A DNA stretch of 64,000 nucleotides. Origin: Archangiaceae bacterium. GTDB taxonomy: Bacteria; Myxococcota; Myxococcia; Myxococcales; Myxococcaceae. Position 1 is the stretch's first letter. Each line of letters opens with the position of its first letter. The position numbers and the translations under genes are program-made. Where the stretch lies: NCBI GenBank assembly GCA_016714225.1, contig JADJNS010000004.1, forward strand, positions 310,001 to 374,000. Reading direction: 5' to 3'. This document shows positions 24,854 to 33,358 of this stretch, piece by piece. Below the pieces are notes generated by a model. The model was not told where the DNA came from. It made no database searches and worked only from the letters and a program-made list of their open reading frames with translations.

Positions 24854-26857
24854 GTGTTCGTGGTCTCACTGCTCACCGTCGCGCTCATGGCTGCCAAACC
24901 GAACCTCGTCGACGATCTCGTCAAGCAGCACGGAGAAGATCAGCGCGCGCGCCTCGAGCGCGGCGTGAACCAGTGCAAGTCGCTGTGGAAGAAAGACGAC
25001 GGCGACTTCGACGCCTTCGTGAAGCAGCACTTCGTCTCCAAGCCCGACGAGCTGAAGCTCACCTTCCAGCACTTCGAGGCCAACCTCGAGCAGGTCGATG
25101 GTCACTTTCTCGAGATCGGCCGCGAGCTGCGCAAGGCCACCGAGCTCGAGCTCGGCCCCAAGACCCAAGCCGACGACATCTTCGCCACCTGGGAGCCCGC
25201 GTCGCACGTCACCGACGATCTGTTCGCCAACAAGCTCGCCTTCGTGGCGCTTCTCAACTGGCCGGCCACCACCCTGAAAGAGCGGCTCGAGAAGGGCGGC
25301 AGCTGGTCGCGAGATCAGTGGGCCGAGGTGCGGCTCGCCGGTCGCTTCGCCCGGCGCGTGCCCGCCGACGTCACCCAGGGCATCGCCGCCGCGGCTGCGG
25401 TCGGCAACCAGTACGTCGACGAATACAACGTGTGGATGCACCACCTGCTCACCGACGATGGGCAGCGGCTGTTTCCCGCCAAGATGAAGCTCATCTCGCA
25501 CTGGAACCTGCGTGACGAGCTCAAGGCCGACTACGCCGACACCCAGGCCGGCCTCGCCAAGCAGCGCATGATCGTCAAGGTGATGGAGCGCATCGTCACC
25601 CAGACCATACCCGCCGCAGTGATCGACAACCCCCAGCTCGACTGGAACCCGTTCTCGAACCAGGTCACCGCCGCACCCGCCGCCGAGATCGAGGCCGATG
25701 GCAAGAAGCGCAGCGCCGACACCTCGGGCAAGGCCGAGGCCGACGTGCGCTACCAGAAGCTGTGGGCCAGCTTCGAGGCCTCGAAGAAGGCCGACCCCTA
25801 CTCGCCGGCGTCTCCCACCGCCATCGACCGCGCCTTCGACCTCGGCGCCGAGATGCCCGAAGCGCGGGTGAAGCAGCTGCTCACCGAGGTGCTCGAGTCA
25901 CCGCTGGTGCCGAAGATCGCGGCGATCATCGAGCAGCGCCTGGGCCGCAAGCTCGAGCCGTGCGACCTCTGGTACAACGGCTTCGTCCCCCGCGGGAAGA
26001 TTCCCGAAGAGAAGCTCAGCGAGCTGACGCGCAAGAAGTACCCCACGCCCGATGCCTTCGCCAAAGACATCCCCCGCATCTTGAAGGACCTGCAGTTTCC
26101 CGCCGATCAGGCGAAGTTTCTCGCCGAGCACATCATCGTCGACCCCGCCCGTGGCGCCGGTCACGCGCTGCAGTCGGCCCGCCGCGGCGACGTGCCCCAC
26201 CTGCGCACCCGGGTGATGCCCGACGGTATGGACTACAAGGGCTACAACATCGCGGTGCACGAGCTCGGTCACAACATCGAGCAGATCTACTCGCTGTACC
26301 AGGTCGACCACACGCTGCTCTCGGGCGTGCCCAACACCGCCTTCACCGAGGCGCTCGCGTTCGTCTTCCAGGCGAAAGATCTCGAGCTGCTCGGCCAGGG
26401 CAAGCCCGACGCCGAGGGTGAGCGGCTGCGCGTGCTCAACGACTTCTGGATGACCTGGGAGATCGCCGGCGTGGCGCTGGTCGACATCGCCGTCTGGCAC
26501 TGGATGTACGAGCACCCCAAGGCGAAGCCGCAGGAGCTGCGCGAGGCCACGGTCAAGATCTCCCGCGACACCTGGAACCGGTTCTACGCCCCCGTTTTGG
26601 GTGGCAAAGACACGCCCCTGCTCGGCATCTACTCGCACATGATCGCGTACCCGCTGTACCTCTTCAATTACCCGCTCGGGCACCTGATCGCGTTTCAGAT
26701 CGAAGAGCAGATGCGCAAGGCCGGCAAGATTGGCCCCGAGTTCGAACGCATGGCGAAGTTCGGCTCGGTCACCCCCGATCTGTGGATGGTGAATGCCAGC
26801 GGTGAGCCGGTCGGCACCGGCCCGCTGCTGCGCGCCACCGAGGCGGCCCTGAAATGA
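24854..26857 (+). CDS. Exported HELGH zinc metallopeptidase (M2/M3-like gluzincin)
   Basis: A 667-residue protein with a short hydrophobic N terminus (FVVSLLTVALMAAKP) and a gluzincin zinc site: HELGHNIEQ (His469, Glu470, His473) with a third ligand about 26 residues on in TAFTEALAFVFQ (Glu499). Layout and helical content resemble clan MA families M2/M3, but it lacks the M2 WWxLR and M3 HExGHxxH signatures, so I give no family. It is followed by two M16 genes with four-base ATGA overlaps, an apparent three-gene peptidase operon. Start: GTG 24854, GTG 24860 (MVSLLTVALMAAKP) or ATG 24887 are all possible; the first two keep the signal. The csp terminator lies directly upstream, leaving little room for a promoter. 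Confidence 0.83.
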   Translation: MFVVSLLTVALMAAKPNLVDDLVKQHGEDQRARLERGVNQCKSLWKKDDGDFDAFVKQHFVSKPDELKLTFQHFEANLEQVDGHFLEIGRELRKATELELGPKTQADDIFATWEPASHVTDDLFANKLAFVALLNWPATTLKERLEKGGSWSRDQWAEVRLAGRFARRVPADVTQGIAAAAAVGNQYVDEYNVWMHHLLTDDGQRLFPAKMKLISHWNLRDELKADYADTQAGLAKQRMIVKVMERIVTQTIPAAVIDNPQLDWNPFSNQVTAAPAAEIEADGKKRSADTSGKAEADVRYQKLWASFEASKKADPYSPASPTAIDRAFDLGAEMPEARVKQLLTEVLESPLVPKIAAIIEQRLGRKLEPCDLWYNGFVPRGKIPEEKLSELTRKKYPTPDAFAKDIPRILKDLQFPADQAKFLAEHIIVDPARGAGHALQSARRGDVPHLRTRVMPDGMDYKGYNIAVHELGHNIEQIYSLYQVDHTLLSGVPNTAFTEALAFVFQAKDLELLGQGKPDAEGERLRVLNDFWMTWEIAGVALVDIAVWHWMYEHPKAKPQELREATVKISRDTWNRFYAPVLGGKDTPLLGIYSHMIAYPLYLFNYPLGHLIAFQIEEQMRKAGKIGPEFERMAKFGSVTPDLWMVNASGEPVGTGPLLRATEAALK

Positions 26858-28287
26858 TCGCGCTCGCTGCCCTGGTGCTGCAGGTCGCCGCCTCCGACGT
26901 GAAAGAGCACCGGCTCTCGAACGGCATGGTCTGGCTGATCGTCGAGCGCCCCAACGCGCCGGTCTTCACCGGCTTCGTGCGGGTGAAGGTCGGCGGCGCC
27001 GACGAAGAGGTGGGGCACACCGGCCTCGCGCACCTGTTCGAGCACATGGCCTTCAAGGGCACCCCGATGCTCGGCACCCGGGACTTCGAGAAAGAGAAGC
27101 CGCTGCTCGACAAGATCGCGGTGGTGGGTGACCAGATCGCCCAGCTCGAGCGGGCGGGGAAGGGCGACGGCGACGAGGCGAAGTCGCGCCGCACCGAGCT
27201 GGGCCAGCTCAACCAGAAGGCCAAGGCGCTCACCGACGAGAACGCGCTGGCGCGCGTCTACCAGCTCAACGGAGGCGTGGGCCTCAACGCCACCACCGAC
27301 AAAGACGTCACCTCGTACTTCGTGTCACTGCCCAAGAACCGGCTCGAGCTGTGGCTCACCATCGAGGCGCAGCGGCTGGTCAGCCCGGTGCTGCGCGACT
27401 TCTACACCGAGCGCGACGTGGTGCAGGAAGAGCGGCGCATGAGCATCGAGTCGAACCCCGGCGGCGCGCTCTACGAAGAGCTGAACCAGCTCGCCTTCAC
27501 CATGAGCCCCTACCGCTGGCCCACGGTGGGCTACTCGGAAGATCTCGCCGCGATGAGCCTGAAGAAGGCCGACGCGTTTCACCGCAAGTACTACGTGCCC
27601 GCGAACGCGGTGGGCGCGCTGGTGGGCGACCTGAAGGCCGCCGAGGTGATTCCCCTGCTCGAGAAGACCTTCGGGCAGATTCCCAAGTCGCCGGCGCCCG
27701 AAGGGCCGGTGTTCAGCGAGCCGCCGTCGCGCACCGCGCGCCGCTCGACCGTCACGTTCGATGCTTCGCCGCGGGTGTACCTGGCCTTCCGCAAGCCTCC
27801 TCCGCCGGCCAAAGACGACTACGTGTTCGACCTGCTCGACGTGCTGTTGGGCGAGGGCCGCACCGGCCGCCTGCACAAGCGGCTGGTGCTCAAAGATCGC
27901 CTCGCCCAGGGCGTGGGCACCTTCGGCGCGCCGGGCTCGCGCCTGCCGGGGCTGTTCGCCATCGGCGTCACGCCGCTGCAGGGGGCGAGCCTCGAGCAGA
28001 TCGAAAAGGCGGTGTGGGAAGAGCTCGAGCGGCTGAAGAAAGAGCCGATCACCGACCTCGAGCTCGAGAAGGTGCGCAACCGGGTGCAGGCCAGCCAGGC
28101 GCGCTCGCTCGAGTCGAACGGCGGGCTGGCCTCGTCGCTGTCGCTGTTTCAGACCATTCTGGGCGACTGGCGCTACGTGCTCGAGCAGCCCAAGGTGGTG
28201 GCGAGCCTCACCGCCGACGACGTGAAGGCCGCGGCGCAGAAATACTTCGTGAAAGAAAACTCGGTCACGGTGGACCTGCACAAATGA
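26854..28287 (+). CDS. M16 zinc peptidase, catalytic subunit, exported
   Basis: M16 (pitrilysin family) peptidase with the inverted zinc motif in HLFEHMAFKGT (HxxEH near residue 61) and the distal Glu in VVQEERRMSIESNPGGALYEE. A hydrophobic start MIALAALVLQVAASD indicates export. The second M16 repeat follows (VYLAFRKPPPP onward). A charged insertion (about 79-130, DKIAVVGDQIAQLERAGKG) interrupts the first repeat between HxxEH and its conserved downstream Glu. It overlaps both neighbours by four bases and is expected to form a heterodimer with the next gene product, which lacks the zinc motif. M16 enzymes degrade or process unfolded peptides inside a closed chamber. Confidence 0.93.
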   Translation: MIALAALVLQVAASDVKEHRLSNGMVWLIVERPNAPVFTGFVRVKVGGADEEVGHTGLAHLFEHMAFKGTPMLGTRDFEKEKPLLDKIAVVGDQIAQLERAGKGDGDEAKSRRTELGQLNQKAKALTDENALARVYQLNGGVGLNATTDKDVTSYFVSLPKNRLELWLTIEAQRLVSPVLRDFYTERDVVQEERRMSIESNPGGALYEELNQLAFTMSPYRWPTVGYSEDLAAMSLKKADAFHRKYYVPANAVGALVGDLKAAEVIPLLEKTFGQIPKSPAPEGPVFSEPPSRTARRSTVTFDASPRVYLAFRKPPPPAKDDYVFDLLDVLLGEGRTGRLHKRLVLKDRLAQGVGTFGAPGSRLPGLFAIGVTPLQGASLEQIEKAVWEELERLKKEPITDLELEKVRNRVQASQARSLESNGGLASSLSLFQTILGDWRYVLEQPKVVASLTADDVKAAAQKYFVKENSVTVDLHK

Positions 28288-29699
28288 TCGCTCTCGCGCT
28301 CGTCATGACGCTGGCCGCCGACGGCGCCGGCTACTTCCCGCTCCCCAAGGGCCTCAAGGTGAAGCCCGAGGCGATCGCTCCCAAACCGTTCGACCTCACC
28401 ATCAAGAAGCCCGAGAAGGTCTCGCTGCCCAACGGGCTCAAGATCTACTTCGTCGAAGATCACGCCGCGCCGCTGGTGAACGTGCGCGCGCTGTGCCGGC
28501 TGGGCGGGCACGACGACCCGACCACGAAGCTGGGCCTGGCCGATCTGCTCTTCGACACGCTCACCTCGGGCGGCGCCGGCGAGCGCAACGCCGATCAGCT
28601 CGACGAGCTGCTCGAGCAGCAGGCGGCCGACCTGTTCGGCTCGGCCGGCGACGAGTTCTCGAGCGTGGGGCTGTCGCTGCGCGCCGAAGACACCGACAAG
28701 CTCATGCCGGTGTTCGCCGACGTGCTGATGCGGCCGCGCTTTCAGGCCGACCGCTTCGACGTAGCGGTGAATCGCCAGCTCGAGAACCTGCGCCGCCGAC
28801 CCGATCGCCCCGAGGGGCTCGCCTCGCGCGCGCTGGCCAAGGCCGTGTTCGGCGCCACCTCGCTGCTCGGGCGCGAGAGCACCCCGCTGACCCTCAAGTC
28901 GGTGAAGGTCGAAGAGCTGAAGACGCTGCACGCGCGCACCTTCGGCCCCCAGAGCGTCGCGCTGCTGGTCACCGGCGACTTCGATCGCGCCAAGGTGCTC
29001 GAGAAGCTGACCGCGCTGTTCGGCGGGTGGAAGGGCGGCGAAGTGCTCAAGCGCGACTACGGCGCCGAGCCGAAGCTCGAGCGGCGCATCATCTTCGTGC
29101 CCAAGCAGACCGCGCAGGTGAAGATCCGCATCGGCGGCTTCGGCTACCGCCGGCTCGACCCCGCCGAGTACCCCATGCGCCTGGTCTCCACCGCGCTGGG
29201 CAGCTTCGGGGTAGGGCGGCTGTACAAAGAGATCCGCGACGAGCGTGGCCTCGCCTACTCGGCGTACGCGTACTCGGGCAGCGGCCCGACCACCGGCATG
29301 TTCGTGGCGGGCTTCGACAGCAAGCCCGAGACCGCGATTGAGGCCATCGAGGTGGCGCTCCCCATTCTCGAGGCGAAAGACGCGGCCATCTCGAAGGCCG
29401 AGCTCGCGACCGCGGCCGACATGGCGGTGAACTCGTTCGCCTTCCGCTTCGACTCGGCCTCGAAGATCGCCTGGGAGCGCGCAGTGCTCGACCTCTTCGG
29501 CTACCCCGACGACTACCTCGACAAGCTGCGCGACAACATCGCCCGGGTCGACGAGGCCTCGGCCAAGACCGCCCGAGCCGCGATGGCCCAGGGCGGCGCC
29601 TTCCAGATCATCGTGGTGGGCCCCAAAGAGAAGCTCGCCGCCGGGCTCGCCAGGCTCGGGCCCGTCACCGAGATCACCGACGTCGAGTCCTGGAAGTAG
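28284..29699 (+). CDS. M16 peptidase-like protein, non-catalytic partner
   Basis: A 471-residue M16-fold protein whose zinc motif is gone: GLADLLFDTLTSGG stands where the partner has GLAHLFEHMAFKGT, so His, Glu and His are all lost. The C-terminal repeat keeps the substrate-binding Arg/Tyr region, RLYKEIRDERGLAYSAY. Signal peptide MIALALVMTLAADGAG. Pairing of one zinc-bearing and one Arg/Tyr-bearing subunit is known for heterodimeric M16 enzymes such as mitochondrial processing peptidase. The open frame extends far upstream, but the ATG at 28284 overlapping the previous stop (ATGA) and the signal peptide fix the start. Confidence 0.92.
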   Translation: MIALALVMTLAADGAGYFPLPKGLKVKPEAIAPKPFDLTIKKPEKVSLPNGLKIYFVEDHAAPLVNVRALCRLGGHDDPTTKLGLADLLFDTLTSGGAGERNADQLDELLEQQAADLFGSAGDEFSSVGLSLRAEDTDKLMPVFADVLMRPRFQADRFDVAVNRQLENLRRRPDRPEGLASRALAKAVFGATSLLGRESTPLTLKSVKVEELKTLHARTFGPQSVALLVTGDFDRAKVLEKLTALFGGWKGGEVLKRDYGAEPKLERRIIFVPKQTAQVKIRIGGFGYRRLDPAEYPMRLVSTALGSFGVGRLYKEIRDERGLAYSAYAYSGSGPTTGMFVAGFDSKPETAIEAIEVALPILEAKDAAISKAELATAADMAVNSFAFRFDSASKIAWERAVLDLFGYPDDYLDKLRDNIARVDEASAKTARAAMAQGGAFQIIVVGPKEKLAAGLARLGPVTEITDVESWK

Positions 29700-29775
29700 C
29701 CAGGTCTCGAACCCACCACACGTGGTCGGCCGTTGCAGTCAGAGCGGGAATCCACCCAAACGCCCGTCGAGAAAA

Positions 29776-29803
29776 TTGACCGCGCGCTGAACGCCTCTAC
29801 CCT
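29776..29803 (+). promoter_or_regulatory. Candidate sigma-70 promoter for the PilZ gene
   Basis: TTGACC at 29776-29781 and TACCCT at 29798-29803, spacing 16. A GGAG ribosome site lies at about 29839-29842, eight bases before the ATG at 29854. The 154-bp gap has no gene. Confidence 0.5.
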
Positions 29804-29853
29804 TCGCAACAGCTCGCTTCGCCCATGAAGCGACCTGTTTCGGAGACCCCTCA

Positions 29854-30186
29854 ATGAGCGACAAGCGCAAGAACGGGCGCGTGCCCCTGGACATCTATCT
29901 GAACAAGTACGTCGCCGGCGTGCCGTACATGGCGCGCACCGCGAACATCTCCAAAGAGGGTGTCTCGCTCGCTCACCTCATCGAGCCCGACCTCAACGGC
30001 CGGCGCGTGGGCCTGCAGTTCCAGCTCCCCGGCTCGGAAGAGGTCATCTACGCCGAGGGTGAAGTGGTGCGCGAGTGGGCGAGCCTGTCGCAGAAGAAAG
30101 AGGGCTCGGGGGTGAAGTTCACGCTGCTCACCGAGCGCCATCGCCGCCTCATCGAGCAGTACGTGGCGCGTCACACAGCAGAATAG
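29854..30186 (+). CDS. Single-domain PilZ protein (c-di-GMP receptor)
   Basis: A 110-residue PilZ domain with both c-di-GMP contact motifs: RxxxR as RKNGR at residues 5-9 and (D/N)xSxxG as NISKEG near residue 32. The rest is the PilZ beta-barrel ending in VKFTLLTERHRRLIEQYV. No output domain is attached, so it works by binding a partner. Myxobacterial PilZ proteins have been linked to type IV pili motility, exopolysaccharide and gliding, but the target here is unknown. It has its own candidate promoter and a 94-bp gap to the envelope operon downstream. Confidence 0.92.
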   Translation: MSDKRKNGRVPLDIYLNKYVAGVPYMARTANISKEGVSLAHLIEPDLNGRRVGLQFQLPGSEEVIYAEGEVVREWASLSQKKEGSGVKFTLLTERHRRLIEQYVARHTAE

Positions 30187-30280
30187 CTGACCCCACATTC
30201 GCGCAATGCGCGATCGCTGAATTTCTGGTTAGCTGCGTGACTCTTCCTCGTCCCATGTCGTTGCATCGCGGAGGGTTCAC

Positions 30281-31078
30281 GTGAAGCGTTTTGCCCTGGT
30301 GCTGTCGCTCCTCGTTCCTTTGTCCCTCGCCGTCGGCGAGGAAAAGAAGTTCACCGGTGACCCCAAGGCCGCTCCCGGCCCCAACTGGGGTGGCCAGACG
30401 GTCAAGGCCACCGGCGCCGGCGCTCCGGACATGAAGGCCACCAGCCCGGCGCAGGCCCGTCTGGGGGCCGAGCGCGCCGCGCAGCTCGACGCCTTTCGCA
30501 ACCTGCTGGCCCAGGTGAAGGGGCTGCAGGTCAGCGCCGGCAAGACGATGAACGACGCCATGGCCAAGGACGAGATCAAGGCCAAGGTCGAAGGCATCGT
30601 TCGCGGGTTCAAGATCGTCGGCAAGCGCTACTTCAGCGACGGCGGCGTCGAGGTCGACGTCGAGGTGCCGCTGGCGATGCTGACCGACGTGATCGACCCC
30701 GAGCCCGCCCAGCAGCAGCTGGCCACCAAGAGCGAGGGCGAGAAGGCCAACACCGGCCTGGTGATCGACGCCCGCGGCCTCAAGGTCACCCCGGCGCTCG
30801 CGCCGCGGCTGCTCGCCAACCCCGATGCCAAGGTCGTCTACTCGGTCGACTCGCTCTCGCCCGATGCGCGCAAGAGCTCGGGCGTCGCTTCCTACGTGCA
30901 GAGCCTCGACGAGGCGAAGAAGAGCATGAAGGCCGGCGACAAGCCGCTGGTGATCAAGGCCGCCGAGGCCAAGGGCACCGACCTGGTGCTCACCGCCGAC
31001 GACCTGCAGAAGCTCAACGCGACCAACACTTCGTTCCTCGCCGAGGGGCGCGTGGTCGTCGTGATGACCCTGAACTGA
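30281..31078 (+). CDS. Exported LPP20-like protein
   Basis: A 265-residue exported protein (signal MKRFALVLSLLVPLSLAVGEE). The middle, SPAQARLGAERAAQLDAFRNLL followed by VEGIVRGFKIVGKRYFSDG and VEVDVEVPLAMLTDV, has the pattern of LPP20/FlgP-type domains: an Ala-rich helix (AERAAxxDAxRNL) then a two-strand repeat. Such domains occur in outer-membrane lipoproteins of flagellated species, but no flagellar genes are here. It lacks a lipobox. The C-terminal half (Asp/Lys rich) repeats a similar fold. First gene of a tight five-gene operon of exported proteins. Confidence 0.78.
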   Translation: MKRFALVLSLLVPLSLAVGEEKKFTGDPKAAPGPNWGGQTVKATGAGAPDMKATSPAQARLGAERAAQLDAFRNLLAQVKGLQVSAGKTMNDAMAKDEIKAKVEGIVRGFKIVGKRYFSDGGVEVDVEVPLAMLTDVIDPEPAQQQLATKSEGEKANTGLVIDARGLKVTPALAPRLLANPDAKVVYSVDSLSPDARKSSGVASYVQSLDEAKKSMKAGDKPLVIKAAEAKGTDLVLTADDLQKLNATNTSFLAEGRVVVVMTLN

Positions 31079-31098
31079 TGGCACCGGAGACGACCGCA

Positions 31099-32310
31099 AT
31101 GAAGAAGACACTGACTGTCGCGCTGTGTGCAGTCTTCCTGATCCCGGCGCTCGCTTTCGCCGCGGACGACACCATGACCGCCGAGGGCACCGGGTCGGCC
31201 GCCACCGCCGGCAAGGGCTCCGAGAAGGCGTTCGAAGAAGCCAAGAAGCTGGCCTTGCGCGACGCGGTCGAGAAGGCCGCCGGCGTGCTGATTCAGGGCG
31301 ACAGCATGACCCTGAACAGCCAGCTGGTGCGCGACCGCGTCTTCGCCACCTCGCAGGGCTACGTGAAGAAGTACGACGTGGTGAGCAAGAAGGAAGAGAA
31401 GGGCGTGATCGTCGTCAACGTGCGCGCCGAGATCGGCAAGGCCGACCTCGACAAAGACCTCGTCGCGGTTCAGGGCCTGGTCAAGCGCATGGGCAAGAAC
31501 AAGCTGATCATCATGCTCAACGAGTCGTCCGTCGACGACAAGGGCGTGTCGACGGTGTCGGCGACCCTGGCCACCTCGATCACCGACATCTTGAAGGCCG
31601 ACGGCTGGCGCATCATCGACGAGAAGGGCACCGGCGACGGTGAGAAGACCGGCGTGGGCATGAAGATCGCCTCTTCGACGGCCGTGGGCGTGCCCGAGGC
31701 CAAAGAGCTCGCCCGCAAGGCCGACGCCGACTACATCGTCTACGGCTCGGTCGCGTTCCGGTACCAGCCGCCGCAGAGCGGCGGCATCATTCCCGAGAAG
31801 AACGACCGCGGAGAGCAGATCCTCTTCTTCGTCACCGGTGAGTATGACCTGCAGATGTTCGAGGTCTCCACCGGCCGCCAGCTGGCCAAGGTGGCCGGCA
31901 AGTTCGACCAGAAGAACATGAACCAGATTCAGGCCTCGAAGTCGTACGCCCAGACTGCGTTCGACTTCTGCAAGCGCGACGCGCCGCGCATCGTCGGCGA
32001 GCTGCGCAACCCGGTGCTCGAGTACCTCCGCAACCAGGACGTCAACGGCGCCGAGATGCGCATGAAGGTCTCGGGCCTCAAAGACTTCGGCGAGGTGTCG
32101 GACTTCGAGAAGGCCGTCGAGCAGGTCGCCAACGTGCGCGGCGTCAGCGCCAACGGAGACTTCGACAAGGGCACCCAGGAGTACGAGGTCACCTACCTCG
32201 GCCGCGCGCAAGATCTCGGCAAGGCGCTCATCACCACCACCTACAAGAAGAAGAAGCTGTCGGTGGTCTCGGTGAAGAACAACATCATCGAGGTGGCGAT
32301 CGCCAAGTGA
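31099..32310 (+). CDS. Exported FlgT-like protein
   Basis: Signal peptide MKKTLTVALCAVFLIPALAFA decides the start at 31099 (GGAG at 31085-31088); an in-frame ATG at 31078 would add seven residues. The N-terminal part, KLALRDAVEKAAGVLI followed by ATSQGYVKKYDVVSKKEE and VIVVNVRAEI, is the FlgT-N/LPP20-like module. The middle part, KADADYIVYGSVAFRYQP, resembles the FlgT/FlgO nucleotide-less Rossmann-like domain found in periplasmic assembly factors. FlgT builds the Vibrio flagellar H ring; with no flagellum expected, the role here is probably in another envelope assembly. Followed directly by a PEGA lipoprotein gene (GTGA overlap). Confidence 0.8.
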   Translation: MKKTLTVALCAVFLIPALAFAADDTMTAEGTGSAATAGKGSEKAFEEAKKLALRDAVEKAAGVLIQGDSMTLNSQLVRDRVFATSQGYVKKYDVVSKKEEKGVIVVNVRAEIGKADLDKDLVAVQGLVKRMGKNKLIIMLNESSVDDKGVSTVSATLATSITDILKADGWRIIDEKGTGDGEKTGVGMKIASSTAVGVPEAKELARKADADYIVYGSVAFRYQPPQSGGIIPEKNDRGEQILFFVTGEYDLQMFEVSTGRQLAKVAGKFDQKNMNQIQASKSYAQTAFDFCKRDAPRIVGELRNPVLEYLRNQDVNGAEMRMKVSGLKDFGEVSDFEKAVEQVANVRGVSANGDFDKGTQEYEVTYLGRAQDLGKALITTTYKKKKLSVVSVKNNIIEVAIAK

Positions 32311-32651
32311 GGGTGGGCGTGGCGCTCGCGCTCGCCGCCTGCGCAACGACTCCGCCCCAGGCGGCGATGTTCGAGCGGGCGGGCAATGGGCTGCAAGACG
32401 CCCAGGCCCGCTCGGGAGACCTGCAGCTGTCGTGCGATCCCCAGGACTCCGAAGTGCTGCTCGACGGGCTGCCGGTCGGCAGCTGCGTCGATTTCTCCGG
32501 CCGACGAGGCTTGTCGTTGGGCCAGAGAATGAGGAAGGTCGAGATCCGTAGAGAGGGCTTCAGGCCGTTCGAGACATTCGTGGAACCCGATGGCACCCGC
32601 GCCGCGTTGACCGTGACCCTGGCGCCGTCGAATACCGGAGGTGGTCCGTGA
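32307..32651 (+). CDS. Small PEGA-domain lipoprotein
   Basis: A 114-residue lipoprotein: short signal with lipobox LAAC (Cys12, ALALAACATT). The body matches the PEGA pattern: LSCDPQDSEVLLDGLPVG, a turn, then VEIRREGFRPFETFVEP, where an Arg/Lys-x-Gly-Phe/Tyr ends the strand. PEGA domains occur on bacterial surface proteins and kinases and bind unknown ligands. GTG start overlaps the stop of the upstream gene by four bases, and the stop overlaps the next start the same way. Confidence 0.8.
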   Translation: MRVGVALALAACATTPPQAAMFERAGNGLQDAQARSGDLQLSCDPQDSEVLLDGLPVGSCVDFSGRRGLSLGQRMRKVEIRREGFRPFETFVEPDGTRAALTVTLAPSNTGGGP

Positions 32652-33358
32652 AGATGATGATCGCTTGCCTCACGCTGCTCCCCGCCCTCGCCCTCGCCGA
32701 GGTGGGTAAGATCTCCGAGGTCGGCACCGCCACCCGTACGGCCAAAGACGGCAAGTCTGAGGCGCTGAAAGTCGGCAGCGAGGTGCAGCTCGAAGACACC
32801 CTCAAGGCCAGCAAGGGCGTGCTCAAGCTCACCTTGAACGACGGCAGCGTGATCGCCCTCGACGAGAAGAGCGAGCTGAAGATCGCCAAGGCCGACTTCG
32901 AGGGGCAAGAGCGCAAGGGCGACGGCTTTCTGGGCTTTCTCAAGTCCGGCAAGCTGTGGACCTCGGTGAAGAAGGCGGTGGGCGGCGCCCCGTTTCAGGT
33001 CGAGACCGAGCGCGCGGTCGCCGGCGTGCGCGGCACCATCTTCCGCATCGACGCCGACGCCATCGTGAAGGGCGCCAAGGTGTCGATCGTTCACGTCACC
33101 GACGGCGTGGTGCGGGTGAACCCGTCGGCCTCGCTGAAGAAGCAGATGGCGAGCACCGTGAAGAAGGCGGGCGGCAAAGAGCGCAAGCAGGTCGCCGGCC
33201 CCACCGAGATCTCGGCCGACGAGTGGGAGAAGAAGTTCGTCGAGCTGCAGAAGGGCCAGCAGGTCATCGTCGGGCTCGACATCTTCGAGGCGGCCGAGGC
33301 CGACGAGAAGGCGCGCGACGACGCGTTCAGCAAGTGGATTCAAGGGCAGCCGCAGTAG
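32648..33358 (+). CDS. Exported FecR-domain protein
   Basis: Signal MKMMIACLTLLPALALAEVG, then a FecR-type beta domain at residues about 20-150: KVGSEVQLEDTLKASKGVLK, LNDGSVIALDEKSELKI and the characteristic FQVETERAVAGVRGTIFRI. There is no transmembrane anchor or anti-sigma part, so this is not a classical FecR regulator but a periplasmic FecR-fold protein, as found in many myxobacterial envelope operons. The C-terminal third is Lys/Glu rich and probably helical. Overlaps both neighbours. Confidence 0.87.
   Translation: MKMMIACLTLLPALALAEVGKISEVGTATRTAKDGKSEALKVGSEVQLEDTLKASKGVLKLTLNDGSVIALDEKSELKIAKADFEGQERKGDGFLGFLKSGKLWTSVKKAVGGAPFQVETERAVAGVRGTIFRIDADAIVKGAKVSIVHVTDGVVRVNPSASLKKQMASTVKKAGGKERKQVAGPTEISADEWEKKFVELQKGQQVIVGLDIFEAAEADEKARDDAFSKWIQGQPQ

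Noticed and set aside
27351..28283. Upstream extension of the non-catalytic M16 gene
   Set aside because: It runs out of frame through the preceding M16 gene; the ATGA overlap and signal peptide at 28284 mark the real start.
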